Origin: Adiantum capillus-veneris
Lineage: Eukaryota; Streptophyta; Polypodiopsida; Polypodiales; Pteridaceae
Assembly: GCA_014529385.2 (NCBI GenBank)
Contig: CM043960.1
Coordinates: 40,778,781-40,842,780, forward strand
Direction of reading: 5' to 3'
Length of the DNA: 64,000 nucleotides
The translations under genes were made by a program, and so were the position numbers. This document shows, piece after piece, positions 22,997 through 34,449 of this stretch. The first letter of the stretch is position 1. Each line of letters opens with the position of its first letter. The notes beneath the pieces were generated by a model. The model was given only the letters and a program-made list of their open reading frames with translations, was not told where the DNA came from and ran no database searches.

Positions 22997-24009
22997 TGTA
23001 GAGTAAATTACATTAAAGAATAACTTTCATAAGATGAGGATTTTACTTTATGTGAGGTTATTAGAAAAGTGTGTGAGTGTGCGTGTCTATGTGTTCCCTC
23101 GTTGTAAAACAATGTAGTTAAAGTATCATCTTTGAATAATAAAGAGAAAACCTGGATAATGTCTTCATTGTGACCCTTGCTAATGTAGTCCATACTGCAA
23201 CATGAGACTGTTGAGTAAAAGAAAACAATGGATTGCCACCATCCCATCCATCAAGGGTCAAGACCCCATTGTATGCATCTTTTGTGACTCAAAACTCCAA
23301 GTTAGCTGCATAAAGTTCAATTTTGTGGACCTGCATCCTTGTGTGTGTGTGTGTGTGTGTGGGCGTGCACACATACACATGTGTGTGATTACATGAGAGA
23401 GAGAGAGAGAGAGAGTTAGAGTTGAAGAAATTTGTGTAAAACATGAACCCATTCCATGCTCTACCTACAAAGAGTCATGAATTATATTGTGTGTGTGTGT
23501 GTGTGTGTGTAAAAGTCTTGGAGTGGCACCATTGTGGATGAGTGTGTTGTCACTCACTTAGTGGGATAAGCCTTCCGCGCTAATATCCATAACTTTCCAT
23601 TCAATACTTGTAGCACAATTGAATTACTTAATTGGTTACTCGTGACAGAAGCTTTGTAGCTGGAACATGTGCAGCTGTATAGATATAACATGCATCCACA
23701 TATAGTGTAAGAGAGGCAGGAGGTGCCCACTAATTGTCCACCACAAAAGCCAAGGAACGGTACCAAGATGCACATCTCTATGACCAAACCAACTTTTCCC
23801 AAGGCCCTGATAGAGTGACTCTAAAAAAAACTCCAAAATGTTTGATATCCATAGAAGTAGTTGTCATGATTCATTGTTTGCTTATGTATGGTATCATAAA
23901 CAACCTCCCTCATCTAAAAGGAGGCCTCATGTTAAGCTTGGACTTTAAATATAATCACGGGAGCTCTCTTTGGACCAAGAAAAATGTGACATCCTCCTAA
24001 CATCTGCAG
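22075..24009. other. AT-rich intergenic DNA with microsatellites
   Basis: No gene is recognised. Contents are a GT then GA microsatellite at 22903-22993, GT runs at 23339-23361 and 23490-23510, and a GA run at 23395-23416. A diverged local duplication places the phrase from gtagagcacatt to gtgtgagggtaa (about 22835-22902) again at about 22998-23060. Overlapping minus-strand ORFs at 23554-23836 carry no family signature. Confidence 0.45.
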
Positions 24010-24010
24010 G

Positions 24011-24206
24011 AAAAACATCTCAAAGACATGTCAACACATAGTGGTGTATTCCTCAAAGAGACTTCTAGACTAATCGCAAATAATTGTGCAAGCAAGATCT
24101 CACACTGGAAAAACATCTCAAAGACATGTCAACACATAGTGGTGTATTCATCAAAGAGACATCTAGACTAATCGCAAAGAATTGTGCAAGCAAGATCTCA
24201 CACTGG
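24011..24206. repeat. 98-bp tandem duplication
   Basis: The unit at 24011-24108 is repeated immediately at 24109-24206 with only three or four substitutions. It begins aaaaacatctcaaagacatg and ends cacactgg. It has no coding signature. Confidence 0.9.
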
Positions 24207-24230
24207 TAAGGGAGGGGTGAGTTTGGATTT

Positions 24231-24404
24231 GGGTTTGGGTGAGTGGACTAAGGTTTGGATCGTCTCTCTCAAGGATTATGGCACCATCTTTCTTCATCTC
24301 AAATATCACCTATCTTGTGCTCTAGATCCTTTGAGATGACAAAAGATGGTGCCATAATATTCAAGAGAGATGAAGCCCCAAATCTTAGTCCATTCACCCA
24401 AACT
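24231..24404. other. Long imperfect hairpin
   Basis: The left arm 24231-24291 (gggtttgggtgagtggacta ... ggcaccatcttt) is complementary to the right arm 24342-24403 with few mismatches and a 4-nt bulge. An inner stem, catctcaaa/tttgagatg, extends it, leaving a loop of about 26 nt. The total length is about 174 nt. Size and shape fit a plant microRNA-type precursor or a small foldback MITE; no known microRNA sequence was recognised. Confidence 0.6.
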
Positions 24405-24482
24405 CATTGTTCCCTTAGTGGGGTGGGTGTGTGTGTGTGCACGCGCATGCACGTGCATCCTTTCAATCTAGTGAGCAGGTGC

Positions 24483-24665
24483 CATCAAATAATAACAAGC
24501 ACAATAAGATGAATTCTTCAAAACATAGGAACTTCCATTATAAGGTTGGTAAATACAACAACACAGGACTTGAGGAGAACATGTGTGTAGAATATAGCAA
24601 GCTCCACAAATGATACCTGCACCCATTATGAGACAAGAATAAGTTAGTACTTAAACTCATAAACT
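24483..24665. repeat. Direct repeat, copy 1, flanking the minus-strand RT-like locus
   Basis: This block of about 183 bp recurs at 57812-57998, with landmarks ataacaagca, gaacttccatt, gtagaatatagcaagctccacaaatgatacctgca and gttagtacttaaactcata. By eye they are about 85-90 percent alike. With element 1 removed, the two copies would lie about 3.3 kb apart. Confidence 0.8.
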
Positions 24666-24686
24666 ATTCTTGTATGACTGATGCAA

Positions 24687-25041
24687 CTAGGTTCCACACA
24701 TACATTTGTTGGGAAAGCTTTCAAAAGATATGAAAGGTCCTTGATGATCAAAGGCATAGCTAAGTAAATTGTTGATAATCATGCTTAGGCCTATGCCTCC
24801 TTGATGTGGGATATTTTCATAGAATTTCTTTATATTAGTTGAGAAGACTGAGGTGACTTGATTAGGTAGGTTGAGGATAACCTCATATAGGGAATCTATT
24901 ACCCACCAGGACTGCAACTTTATGTTGAAACATAGGAGAGCTTTTTGATTTAGAAGATGAGCTACTCTATGTAGACATAAGATACAAATTTTTAGTATGC
25001 ATGCTAATAGGAGTAAAACAACAATTAGACCCACAGGTGAT
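24687..25041 (-). pseudogene. Reverse-transcriptase-like locus, downstream part (motif A region)
   Basis: The minus strand reads QSWWVIDSLYEVILNLPNQ, then VTSVFSTNIKKFYENIPHQG. The second phrase has the form of RT motif A (S-T-D-I-x-x-F/C-Y-x-x-I-P) seen in Penelope-like and related non-LTR reverse transcriptases. The catalytic aspartate is replaced by asparagine (codon at 24834-24836). The upstream half of the locus lies at 55317-57749, and the two halves are separated by the insertion of element 1. Penelope-like elements are known from conifers, but the family call here is inference from short motifs. A frameshift lies near the junction. Confidence 0.45.
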
Positions 25042-25936
25042 TGTTGACGGCTGGGTCAATGCACGACATAACTCAACAAAGCCTTATTTTTTTAAGAGTT
25101 ATGAAATGCTGCGGATTATGGTTAGAAACATCATTTGTAATAAGTAGGTAGTCTAGTTGCAGAAGCCGGGGTGCAATGGCACTTCCAGATTGTAAATACA
25201 AAGCCATTCAACCCCTCAAACTCTATTTTAGGTTTAACCTAAGGTGACCTTAGTATACAAGGTACCTAGGTCATTTTGTAAGAGAACTTTTATCATAATC
25301 GAGTTTTAAGTCTACTGTGTGTGAGAGAGGAAGAGAGATAGTGTGAGCTTCCTCATGGCGCTACTCCCCACTCATTCATCACATTGTAGAACCGACTGCA
25401 CCACTGCATTCCTTGTGAAATGGATCATACGTGCTTGTGCATCTATGAGCCATTTGCAGTTGTAAGTATATCAAATGATGTCTATTTTTTGTGTGCAAGT
25501 AGTCATTAGAATCGTGGAATCATAAGCTACTCATAGGTACTAAGAGATTCCAATTTCGGACACTTTTAAAGTTCTGTTTTGTCTTTATACATGATTCTCA
25601 CAGATGAGTCTAGAGCTAGGATTTTGGGAGACTTAGGGACAGGTGTATCCTAGTGAGGGGATGGTGTTCCTTAAGTTTCGTACGATTCTTGTATGGTTTA
25701 GTGAGTTTCCTTCCGTTTGTGTGTATGTGGCTTAGGTGGTGTAGTTGAGAGCAATTAGATCCTAGGTTGTAATTTAGATGGCCTTCCAGAGTGTTGTATG
25801 TGTAGGATGGTCTCACCTGACAACTAACGATATTCCTCCGTGTGTCTATCGTGTCATCTATGTCCTCGATTGACATTATGTTGATCTAGGTTGTGTTGCA
25901 TGCATTTTATGGGTGTTGTGATTCGCTCCCGCAACA
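25042..25936 (+). repeat. Element 1, 5' LTR
   Basis: The LTR is 895 bp, TGTTG to CAACA, aligned along its whole length with 54412-55316. The promoter-like TATACAA is at 25254-25260 (TATATAA at 54592-54598 in the other LTR). A short GA-rich stretch near 25320-25345 corresponds to the GA microsatellite of element 2 LTRs; the phrase agtgtgagcttc is shared by both families. Confidence 0.9.
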
Positions 25937-25937
25937 T

Positions 25938-25955
25938 TGGCGCCGATGCCGGGGA
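25938..25955 (+). promoter_or_regulatory. Element 1 primer binding site, tRNA-Asp type
   Basis: TGGCGCCGATGCCGGGGA begins one base after the 5' LTR. It is complementary, with one mismatch, to the 3' end of plant tRNA-Asp as I remember it; the same primer is used by Athila-type Gypsy elements. It would prime minus-strand cDNA synthesis. Confidence 0.85.
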
Positions 25956-26480
25956 TACAAGGACTTAGGTAGGTAGTCCTACTAGCACTCATGTGATGGT
26001 TGCTTGCATTAGTTTTGGCTAAAGAAAGCATTTTTCTTAAGTAGATCCGGAAGAGGTTATTTTGAGATCAAGTGGATAGCCAAGAAGTGTGTGTCTTGCC
26101 GAGGGTCTGCGACTAGGTAGATTTAGTTAGGATTTGTAGATTAGAGTAGTTGTTGGTGGTTGAATGGTTTGTGAGGTGATAAAAGCGTTTGTTAGTCCGT
26201 GTGTGGCATTTAAACATTTTTCTACTCATAGATGCAAAACCCCATATGATTTGCAGGAGTAGCTTTAGGTAAGTGATCTGATTTGGATCTAGAGCTATTC
26301 ATCATTCATCTATTTGCTAAAGTGCTTGTTTGTATTTAAAATCATTGAAAAGTCTACTTTTGAGAGTAAAAATGCAAAAAACATCTTTCTGTGGATAGTT
26401 TTTCATGACTGATTGGTGCTGAGCATATAAGAGGGCATGTACAAGGGTTCTGTGAAGAAAAACTGTAATTTTGTAAACTT

Positions 26481-28156
26481 AGACTTTATACGCATATAAC
26501 ATCTCAAGGGGCATATGGAGACCAAATTTGAAAATTTTGACTATCCCAGTGTGTTCAGAAGGGGGGTTTTACCCCAAGTATACATTGAAACTAGAGTTTT
26601 GACCAACTCTTGACCCCAAAAGACAAAAGTCAGAAACGGAAAAAAGAGAAACTTGAGATTTTGAGCACATTTTTGCATGAAAACTGGTAGCAGTGCTTGA
26701 AAACCAGTGCTAGACACTTGGGGATGCTTTTCAGTGAATTCTATCAACAAATTCATCAGCAGACATCATACATGTATGATGTCTCAAGGGTGATTCTGGC
26801 AGTAATTTTGAACTTTTGACATTATACCCATCTTTTGCATGTTGTGTTAAGCACATACACCAAATCTCACGTCATTTGGCCTTATAGATTGAAAACTAGG
26901 GGGAATTTTACTCTTTCAGGGGATTTAAACCTAAAAATTGATGATTTTGTGTAATTTTGACATCCAAAGTTTGTTGTGAGCACATATTCTTGTTCTACAC
27001 ACCGAGGGGCACCTCTAGTAGAAATAGAACTATAATCTGAGCAAAAAGACTTTATACGTGTATAATGTCTCAAAACCAGATCTGAGGTCTAAAGTTACAT
27101 CTGAATGTACCCTTGTGATCTACAACATTTAGGAAGCATATGGACCAAATTTCATAAAATTTGAAGCAATTTTGAGCTTGCAAAGACCATAAGACGCATC
27201 TAGACAGATTCATGCTTGTATTGGCCATAACTTGCACAAAAATTGTCAAAATTTAGTTTTGAAAGTTGCTATGAGTTGCCAGTATAGTGAGGAAACCTTT
27301 GGAGTAAAGTTCACTTCATTTTGAATAGTAAACATCATACCCAACTTTTAGAGACCAAAATTGAATTCTGAGTATACTACGGTGTTAAGCACCACAAGAC
27401 AAGCTCACAGACCAAATTTTGTCAAAATTTGAGCACATAGACTTTATACGTGTATAAAGTCTCAAAGCCATATCTGAAAGTCAAATTTCACTTTTGACCA
27501 CATAAGGGGTTGGGAAATGATGTGCTAAGCTTGCTTGCAAAATTTCAACTCATTTGGACACATACTTTTGCATTTAAAGAGAATTTGTAGATACAAGAAG
27601 GTAAAGGTGAAAAAGTAGTGATTTTGAGCAATTTTGACATCCAAAATTCGATTTAATCACATACTCTTGTTGTATGCATCAAGGAGTATCTTGGGTAGAA
27701 ATCTTAGTAAATTCTGAGCCAAAAGACTTTATACGCGTATAATGTCTTAGTGGCTAGATCTGGGTCAAATCAGACATGTGAGTATACCTCAATGTCCTAG
27801 AGCATAAAAGAAGTCCCTAGCCAAAATTTCATTGAATTTGGAGCTCATTTGGTCTTGCAAAGAGCAAAAGACAGAAAACTGCAGATTCAGGCTTGTATTG
27901 GTCTTAACTTGCTCAAAAAATATCCAAATTGAATTCAGAAACTTGCTAAGAGTTGCTTGAGTGATAAGGAATAAGTGAAACAAAAGTCACCTCATTCTGC
28001 CACAAAAGACATTACACGCGTATAATGTCTCAAGTGTCAAAATAAAGGTCAAATTCACAAACTAAAACTTGCAGGTGGTAGAGTACATCAAGGAGAGCTC
28101 ACATACAAAATTTTTTCAAATTCTGAGCACATAGACTTTATATGCGTATGATGTCT
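26481..28156 (+). promoter_or_regulatory. Element 1 leader: array of seven 24-bp self-complementary motifs
   Basis: Motifs begin at 26481, 26761, 27047, 27439, 27724, 28007 and 28133, so the spacings are 280, 286, 392, 285, 283 and 126 bp. Each has AGAC at the left end and (A)GTCT or a close relative at the right. Most have TTATACGCGTATAA-type arms; the one at 26761 has ATCATACATGTATGAT and is a perfect palindrome. Intervening DNA repeats phrases such as accaaatttcatnaaatttg, so the array is a set of diverged repeats of about 285 bp. It lies between the primer binding site and the gag remnant, where retroviral RNAs carry packaging and dimerisation signals. Function is inferred. Confidence 0.75.
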
Positions 28157-28490
28157 CTAGCCCTAATTTGGAGGTGAAAACTGACATTGAGATTGTAGAA
28201 GTGTTAAGCACTATAAAGTAAGCCTAGTGACCAAGTTTCAACAAATTTGGGTCACATTTGGTCAAGATACAAGAAAAAATCCTTGATCCTAAAGCTGTTT
28301 TGAGTGTTGTTTTGGTTTTAAAGCTGAATTTTCCCAGGTTTCCTAAATACAAACTTTTAGGGTACCTAGAACTAGTTTCCTGAGACCAAAAGAGTCACAA
28401 ATTCTTGACTTCTAAGAGACCTAATCAAGGGCAAAAAGAGATAAGTTTCACTAAGCCAAGGTGGGCTTATTGAGGACTATCTAGAGAGTT

Positions 28491-30504
28491 TTGAGTGGGC
28501 TTGACATTAAAAAAGCTAAGATCATCAGGATGGAAAGACAATCTACCAATCTTTTTGTAGATATAACCAGAGGTATGACAAGCCAATCTAAAAGTGTTGA
28601 AATGCCAATCTATCCACATTTTGACACAAACCCACACAATATACTAGAAAGAGGTGGACATTTTTCAATGAAGGACCACATATATCTCCACCAAGCATGA
28701 TAATTCCTACGAGAATTCCAACAAGGGAGCCACTTGGATTCCCTTCTAGAGCGATATCAAGAGATGAAATGATCATAGAGATGGCAGCCATGCCTCCTCA
28801 AGTGAATATGTCTAATGGACCATGGATGTACCCAGATGCAACCATAGAACATGACTTTTATAGAGGTGGAATTACGGTCACAACAGGACCATATGTACCA
28901 TCACCACCCCTATAACTTACTTCTATCCAAATCAGAGCAAAACCTTGAGAAGACATGATACTGAGAGTGAGAGTGACACATCTTCTCAGATTAGGATTCA
29001 ACAAGAACCCAATCCACAATAAAGCTGGAGGTATCTCATGAGCAAATGAAGCTTATAGAAGGATTAGCTCAGAGACTTACTCCTCTAGTTAAATTTGACC
29101 TCCAAGAACCTCTATGGTGTGCAATTGAGAGAAAATGGACAAACCATATGAGAGAAGAGTGTTACTATGGAATGGAATATGCTCAGGAGAGGTAAGTACA
29201 ACCTCTTCCAGTAGCACCTATTCCACTTAGATACACTACGCAGAATGCACCGGTACCAGTAGGAGTTGCAAGGCTACAACTTGTTTTAAGACAATAACCT
29301 CTGTAGCCAGGTGCTAGAAAGCCTATAGACATGAGATATATGCAAATGATGGAAGTATCTAATAAACAAGCAATAGTACCAGCTGCAATGTGTTATAACA
29401 ACCAAAGTGGGTACTTTCCTTCGAAGCAACAAAAGATGAGAGAAACACATGGAATGGTGAGGCCGGTACAACCTCCACCTCTTGCGTTTTGACCTAAAGA
29501 AAGAAGGTACAAGATGGACAAAAGGACATTACACTTCATTGCTAATAGAGGCTTAGCAAGGTCAAAGCCTGTTTACAGCCAAGAGGAACTACAAGAAGAA
29601 GCTCCTCAACCAGAGATAGAGTGTCACAAAAGTCGTGGCAACCACTTGGTCAAACAATGTCCTCAGACAACAGAGATCACCCAAATGAATGCCTATTGTC
29701 TCTATTGTAGTGTCATTCACTTGATCCTCGACTGTCCAAAAAACCCAAATTGAGTCAGAAAGATCACAACGAATGTCTCACAAATTGTTCAGCTACCTAG
29801 TAGCTCAAAAAATGACAACATCATACCAGTTCAAGTAGTTGCAAGAGCGCAAGCTCAAAAGAAAGCTTCTGAGAACCTAGAGAAAAAGAAAACAAAAACT
29901 GACACAAGTCAAGAGACAAGTGAGCCAAATACCGATGCACCTAGCCAAACAACCAAGAGCAAATGGAATAGCTAGAAAGGCTAGGATGAAAGCACGTAAG
30001 AAATGAGAGCAGAAATCCCTAGTTGAGAAGCTTACCCAAGCTGAAGAGAAGATAAGACAACATGAGGAAAGGGTTGCACCTTCTCTTATGTAGATGTCTC
30101 AACCTCTAGAAGAACCATCAATGGAAAGTGAGCCAAGAAGTGCTAGTTTGGGAGGATCAGTGTTGGTCGAGAAGGTTAATGAGCCATTAGAAGCCCTCCT
30201 AAAAGCCTACGAAACACGGCTAGAAAACAACCAAACTGAAGAACAGAGATGGATGACATATCCATATGCAGAACTAGAAAAGGACATGCTAGAAATGTGC
30301 AAGAAAATGAATCAAACAACCCAAGCTTTAGTAGAACCACAAGTTGGAAAACCTGAGGGTGTGATCCTTGTCCCACCTACACCAATAATCCCACCAAACC
30401 AAGAACAAAAAGAGCTAGATTCCAGTCATGAGTATGGACAAAACCTCAAGGACCCGGCATTAGAACTAAGGATAGTGTTGAATACCACGGATAACTCTTT
30501 CTAG
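28491..30504 (+). pseudogene. Element 1 gag remnant without capsid core
   Basis: Broken readings match the C-terminal half of the gag of element 2. WCAIERKWTNH and EECYYGMEYAQER (about 29110-29190) equals WCAIEQKWTNH and EECYYNKGYVRER there. HFIANRG equals FIANGG. The degraded zinc finger C-H-K-S-R-G-N-H-L-V-K-Q-C (about 29621-29660) is followed by NAYCLYCSVIHLILDCPKNP. At 30094-30504 there is a charged segment with LLKAYETRLE and EEQRWMTYPYAELEK. The Retrotrans_gag capsid block present in element 2 (about 38275-38960) has no counterpart. At least six stops are present. The product could not assemble particles. Confidence 0.7.
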
Positions 30505-30558
30505 GGATTTCACATAGCTATACCTGACAGTTGTAAAGAAATAGATGGTCTTGATGAA

Positions 30559-31829
30559 TTGTGGAAACAAGTCAGAGAGGCCAATGAAGCAAGTGAGGTA
30601 AGCAGAAGAGTAAACCAAACGGGTAATGGAAGAGGAGTTTCTCTTCCACCAATAGAGGAATTTGAGGCTGGATCTCAAATGAATCTAGAAATGGAATCAT
30701 ATTGGGGAGACAAAGGATCTGTAAAGTCTAATGATAGTCAGCCCCATTCATTAAGAAGACTACCATCCTATATGAAAGAGTACGAGACCAAGTCAGAGGT
30801 TGTTGCAGTCCCATCACAGAGACTGTCTCCCAACAAGGTCATCAATTCAAAAGGATTGATAGACATTTTGTCAACACCAATCACTTGTACGATTTTGAGT
30901 TGCTAAGAATACGACCAAACATGTGGGCTACTATGGGAAAATACCAAGAGAAATTTGGTGTTAAAAAACCAATGACTCAAATCGAGGAAGGGATCAAAGA
31001 GCTTGAAATGCCTCAGCTAAACACACAGCCAGTGTTGTTAAACAAGGTAGGTGAGTATCATGAGGGAGAAAATCGAAACACCACTCTTCTCGTGGAATTC
31101 CAAGGTGTAAAATCCATCGCAATCCTTGACAGTGGACCTGGTGTTTCCATCCCCACAAAAGAGGTTTGGAAAAAATGGAGAAAACCAGCAGTGAGGGCTA
31201 CAATGATGAAACTGTAGCTTGCAGACGGACACATGGAAAGGTCCACAGGACTTCTAGAGAAAGAAATTGTTACTTCTTGTGGAATTGAATATGAGCAAAC
31301 CTTTGCTATTGCTGACTTTGGCAAGAAGAACAACCATGATATCATTCTAGGAAGACCATTCATGCGACAATTGAAAATGGTCCAAGACTGGGGATATGAC
31401 CATATCTACTTAAGAAGTATGGAAACCATGACAAAGATAAACTTGAAAGGCCATAGTTATACGTATGTGACAAGAACACCTATGGAGGAATTTGATTCCG
31501 CTACTGTAGCAGGATCAGACCTTCCAACATGGTTGGGTAAGCCTAAAGTACTGTGGATGTGTGGAGCTTCACAATGTGGAAGCTTAAAGCGAGAGGAATG
31601 CATACTAGAAAGGGCAAATGAAGATACATATTATATCCCAAAACCCTTTCTTGAGGAAGAATTAGAGCCACTTGAATGGGAACACATCTTGGCTACTCTG
31701 GATGTGTGCGCTATTCAAGACGATCCAACAACAAAGTTTTGTGATGAAAATGGCTATGACATCGTTCCTTACTTTGCAGTCAGTGTGATCCAGGAAAATG
31801 AAGACGAGTTCTACGACTCCGTAGAATAG
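30559..31829 (+). pseudogene. Element 1 retropepsin region (PR1)
   Basis: The reading passes through FEAGSQMNLEMESYWGDKG, RLPSYMKEYETKSEV, then PRLNT-like linker sequence to the active-site block AILDSGPGVSIPTKEVW (near 31120-31165). The catalytic aspartate and the DSG triad are kept, but alanine after the triad is proline. The second signature IILGRPFMRQL is at about 31341-31375. It matches PR1 of element 2 almost residue for residue. A frameshift near 30890 and a TAG at 31216-31218 break it. The last part (EPLEWEHILATLDVCAIQDD, TTKFCDENGYDIVP) corresponds to the PR-RT linker of element 2, and the RT that should follow is absent. Confidence 0.8.
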
Positions 31830-32529
31830 TTGGAGCTTCAGAAGATGCAAAGAACAAAAACCCAGTAGGTGACATGAAAAACACTTTAACAAATTCACAG
31901 TTTTATGATTGTCTAGATCAAAGACCCAAGAACCAATGTCACTGATACAAGCATAAAGTTCATCAAAAGTGAATTCCAAAATCCTCGGTGGAAATGCAAC
32001 TGCAACAAGCATCCTCATACATGGCTCCTATACATGAAGAAAAAACTCAACCAAGAAGAACACAACCATGTCAACGAGCTAACAACGTGCTAATCAAGCG
32101 GATAGAAAATTCATCCCAAAAATAATAAACAAAGAGCAAGCAAACAATAACTTTCTATACCCAGCCAAACCACAAAGGGAAATTGCTAGAATGTAACCTT
32201 GTTGAGGATAGCAGTGATAGTGATGATTTTTTGACATTCCTTACCAAAAACTCAGGTCTTGACTATCACTAGCAGCTTCAGTAACAACCAAGGAAGGCCA
32301 AAAGAAAAGAACAACAGGTCAGAACCAAAAAGTTTGACAAATCCGGATACCAAAGAGCCAAATTGACAAAAAAACGGTATGGATCAAGAAGACAAAGATC
32401 TCTAATAAAAAATCACAAAAGATCCAATGCCATCAAAAAAATAGTCTAAGCCTACAAGAACAACGAAGACAATCACAAAGTCACAATCTTTCACAACTCG
32501 GATTTGGGTTTCAAAGAAGTTGACTCAAG
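31830..32529 (+). other. Element 1, deletion zone where RT, RNase H and integrase are missing
   Basis: In element 2 the PR-RT linker is followed by about 3.7 kb of RT, RNase H and integrase. Here about 700 bp of A-rich, lysine-codon-rich sequence without any polymerase or integrase motif connects PR1 directly to the W-x-P-K region. Confidence 0.65.
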
Positions 32530-32859
32530 CACAAAGAGGCCAGGAGTTCATTTGTATTCCAAAATGGTTACATGGTCGACTCTCAAAGTATCAACTCCCA
32601 GTCTAAATCTCGTCGCCAACCAAGTGTACAAGAGCTAAAGCAAAGACCACTTAAGACTCACACAAAGACAAGGTGGATCCCAAAGAAGTCTCTACAAACA
32701 CAAATGGAGCAAGGACAAGTATGGATTCCCAAACAAGCAACATCAACAAAACATCCGGTAATCACAAAGAAGTGGGTCCCAAAAAAAACCAATAACACTG
32801 TTATTACTAGACAGCCGCTTGAATTGTTTCAATTCCTCCTACGGTTACAGTACAATTAG
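32530..32859 (+). pseudogene. Element 1 W-x-P-K repeat region
   Basis: The reading contains FICIPKW (about 32549-32569, another frame, tryptophan to cysteine), KTRWIPKKS (about 32668-32694), GQVWIPKQA (about 32717-32743) and TKKWVPKKT (about 32768-32794) in a lysine- and glutamine-rich context. It corresponds to the tail of the second-protease ORF of element 2. No protease core precedes it here. Confidence 0.6.
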
Positions 32860-33217
32860 AAGAGAACCCACTCTGAGGAACAATACCAAATAAGACAACC
32901 AACCACAAGGCTAAACTGGATTCTAAAGAAACACCAAGAAGATAAGTAAGCCTTCAACACAGCTCTACAACCTTCAACCAAGAAAAAGACACAGGAGCTT
33001 CAAAGAACATCACATTGCTTAGAATAGGAAGCTTTGCCAGCAAATGCCAATAAGCAAATTTCTTATACCCACATCTTACACAATATAAATCTTTTCCATG
33101 CAATGACTGTGTATACATAATATGGCTACATTGCAAGGCCTGCATAGACACATTTTTGATTTCCCAAGCACAACACATACCCTTGGTGATACCCTGTTGT
33201 CAAGGAAGACTCCAAAT

Positions 33218-33231
33218 AGGAGGGGGGGAGG
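33218..33231 (+). promoter_or_regulatory. Element 1 internal polypurine tract
   Basis: aggagggggggagg is preceded by a small stem-forming segment (ggtgatacc ... caaggaagactcc). The same arrangement occurs in element 2 at 46823-46855, including the downstream gcatt. It is not followed by an LTR of the kind found at the element ends. Confidence 0.6.
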
Positions 33232-34449
33232 CATTTTGAATGCGTACCTACTATTATGAATATTAGAGGGAAATGTCTTGTGAGTTGTATTGATTTTTTG
33301 TGTTTGATTGTGATGTTTTCTTTACAAAATTCAAAGTATATGCCCTCATAGTAGAGTTACAAGAGGAGTACGGGGACAAAAGTCATATATGAGCCCCTAG
33401 GGACATTGTACAGTGTACATAGCATTTACAATTCTTTTAACTTGATTTTGATTTTTGAGTTGAGTTGGATTTTTTGTTTTATTTTAGTTGTTTTTGAAAT
33501 TTTCTTGGAAAAAAAGAAAAAAATCCATAATCCAGATGAAGAAAAAACTGAAGAGATGTCAAGCTGTACAAACCAAAGAAAGTCCAAGAAAATGAGGACA
33601 CTTTACGAGGTATGTCTCTGCAGCTATCTGCACAATGGATAATGTCAGAGGTAAGAAAAGAATTTTGATCACCCTTCAACAACAACATGAGGTCAAAAAT
33701 GACTGAGAATGGTCATCAAACTCGAGGATGGCCTACAAGGACAAAGAAAGTTGGTGATCGACTAAATGAAAGCAACCATCAAGTGTAAAGTTGCCTATTA
33801 GACACTTCATGCAACTAGAAGGCCATATACAAGAAGTAGATCATTATATTGTAATCTTCTATCTTGTATGTGACGTAATGAAGCCAAACAAACAAAAGGG
33901 ACTAACAATACTGACAAGAACAAAAGAGGTAGAAATGACAATTCAGTCATCTATCATGATAGATGCCTCTAGGAGCAACCAACGATCAAGACCAACTTTG
34001 ATCATCATCACTGGTTCTACATGTGTTTGGTAGCGAAAGGTGCCAGAGATGCCCATCAATCATTTTTGAGATTGAAATCCAAAAAGCTAGCTTGCATGCC
34101 AAATACAAGCCCAAATCAATCCAAACTTTTTCAGGAGGCTATGCATAGAGAGTACAAGCTAAGGGTTTTACCCCCCCAAAAAAAAGAGGTCTAACCCTTA
34201 GCCAAAGATGCAAATTTTTCAAATCTAAAGCCATGGTAGCCATCTACATACCTTGTACATCATGTATATGAATTTTGGAGACAAAAGGACAATGATAGCC
34301 CATCGATGATGAATGAGTCGGATGAAGCCCTTTTGAAGCAAGTTACTAACTTGGGAAATTAATTGGGGTTTATTGGGCTTTAATTAAGTCATGTATCAAG
34401 TAGAAGTAGTATAACGATTTACACAGTAAACTAAAGCTAACAATGGCAA
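33232..34449 (+). other. Element 1 spacer after internal polypurine tract
   Basis: The first 300 bp are distantly alignable with element 2 after 46857 (atatgccct-ata, agcccctagg, then a gattttt...ttttgttttatttt run). No protein family is recognised in the ORFs at 33406-33642 or 33791-34033. Confidence 0.4.
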
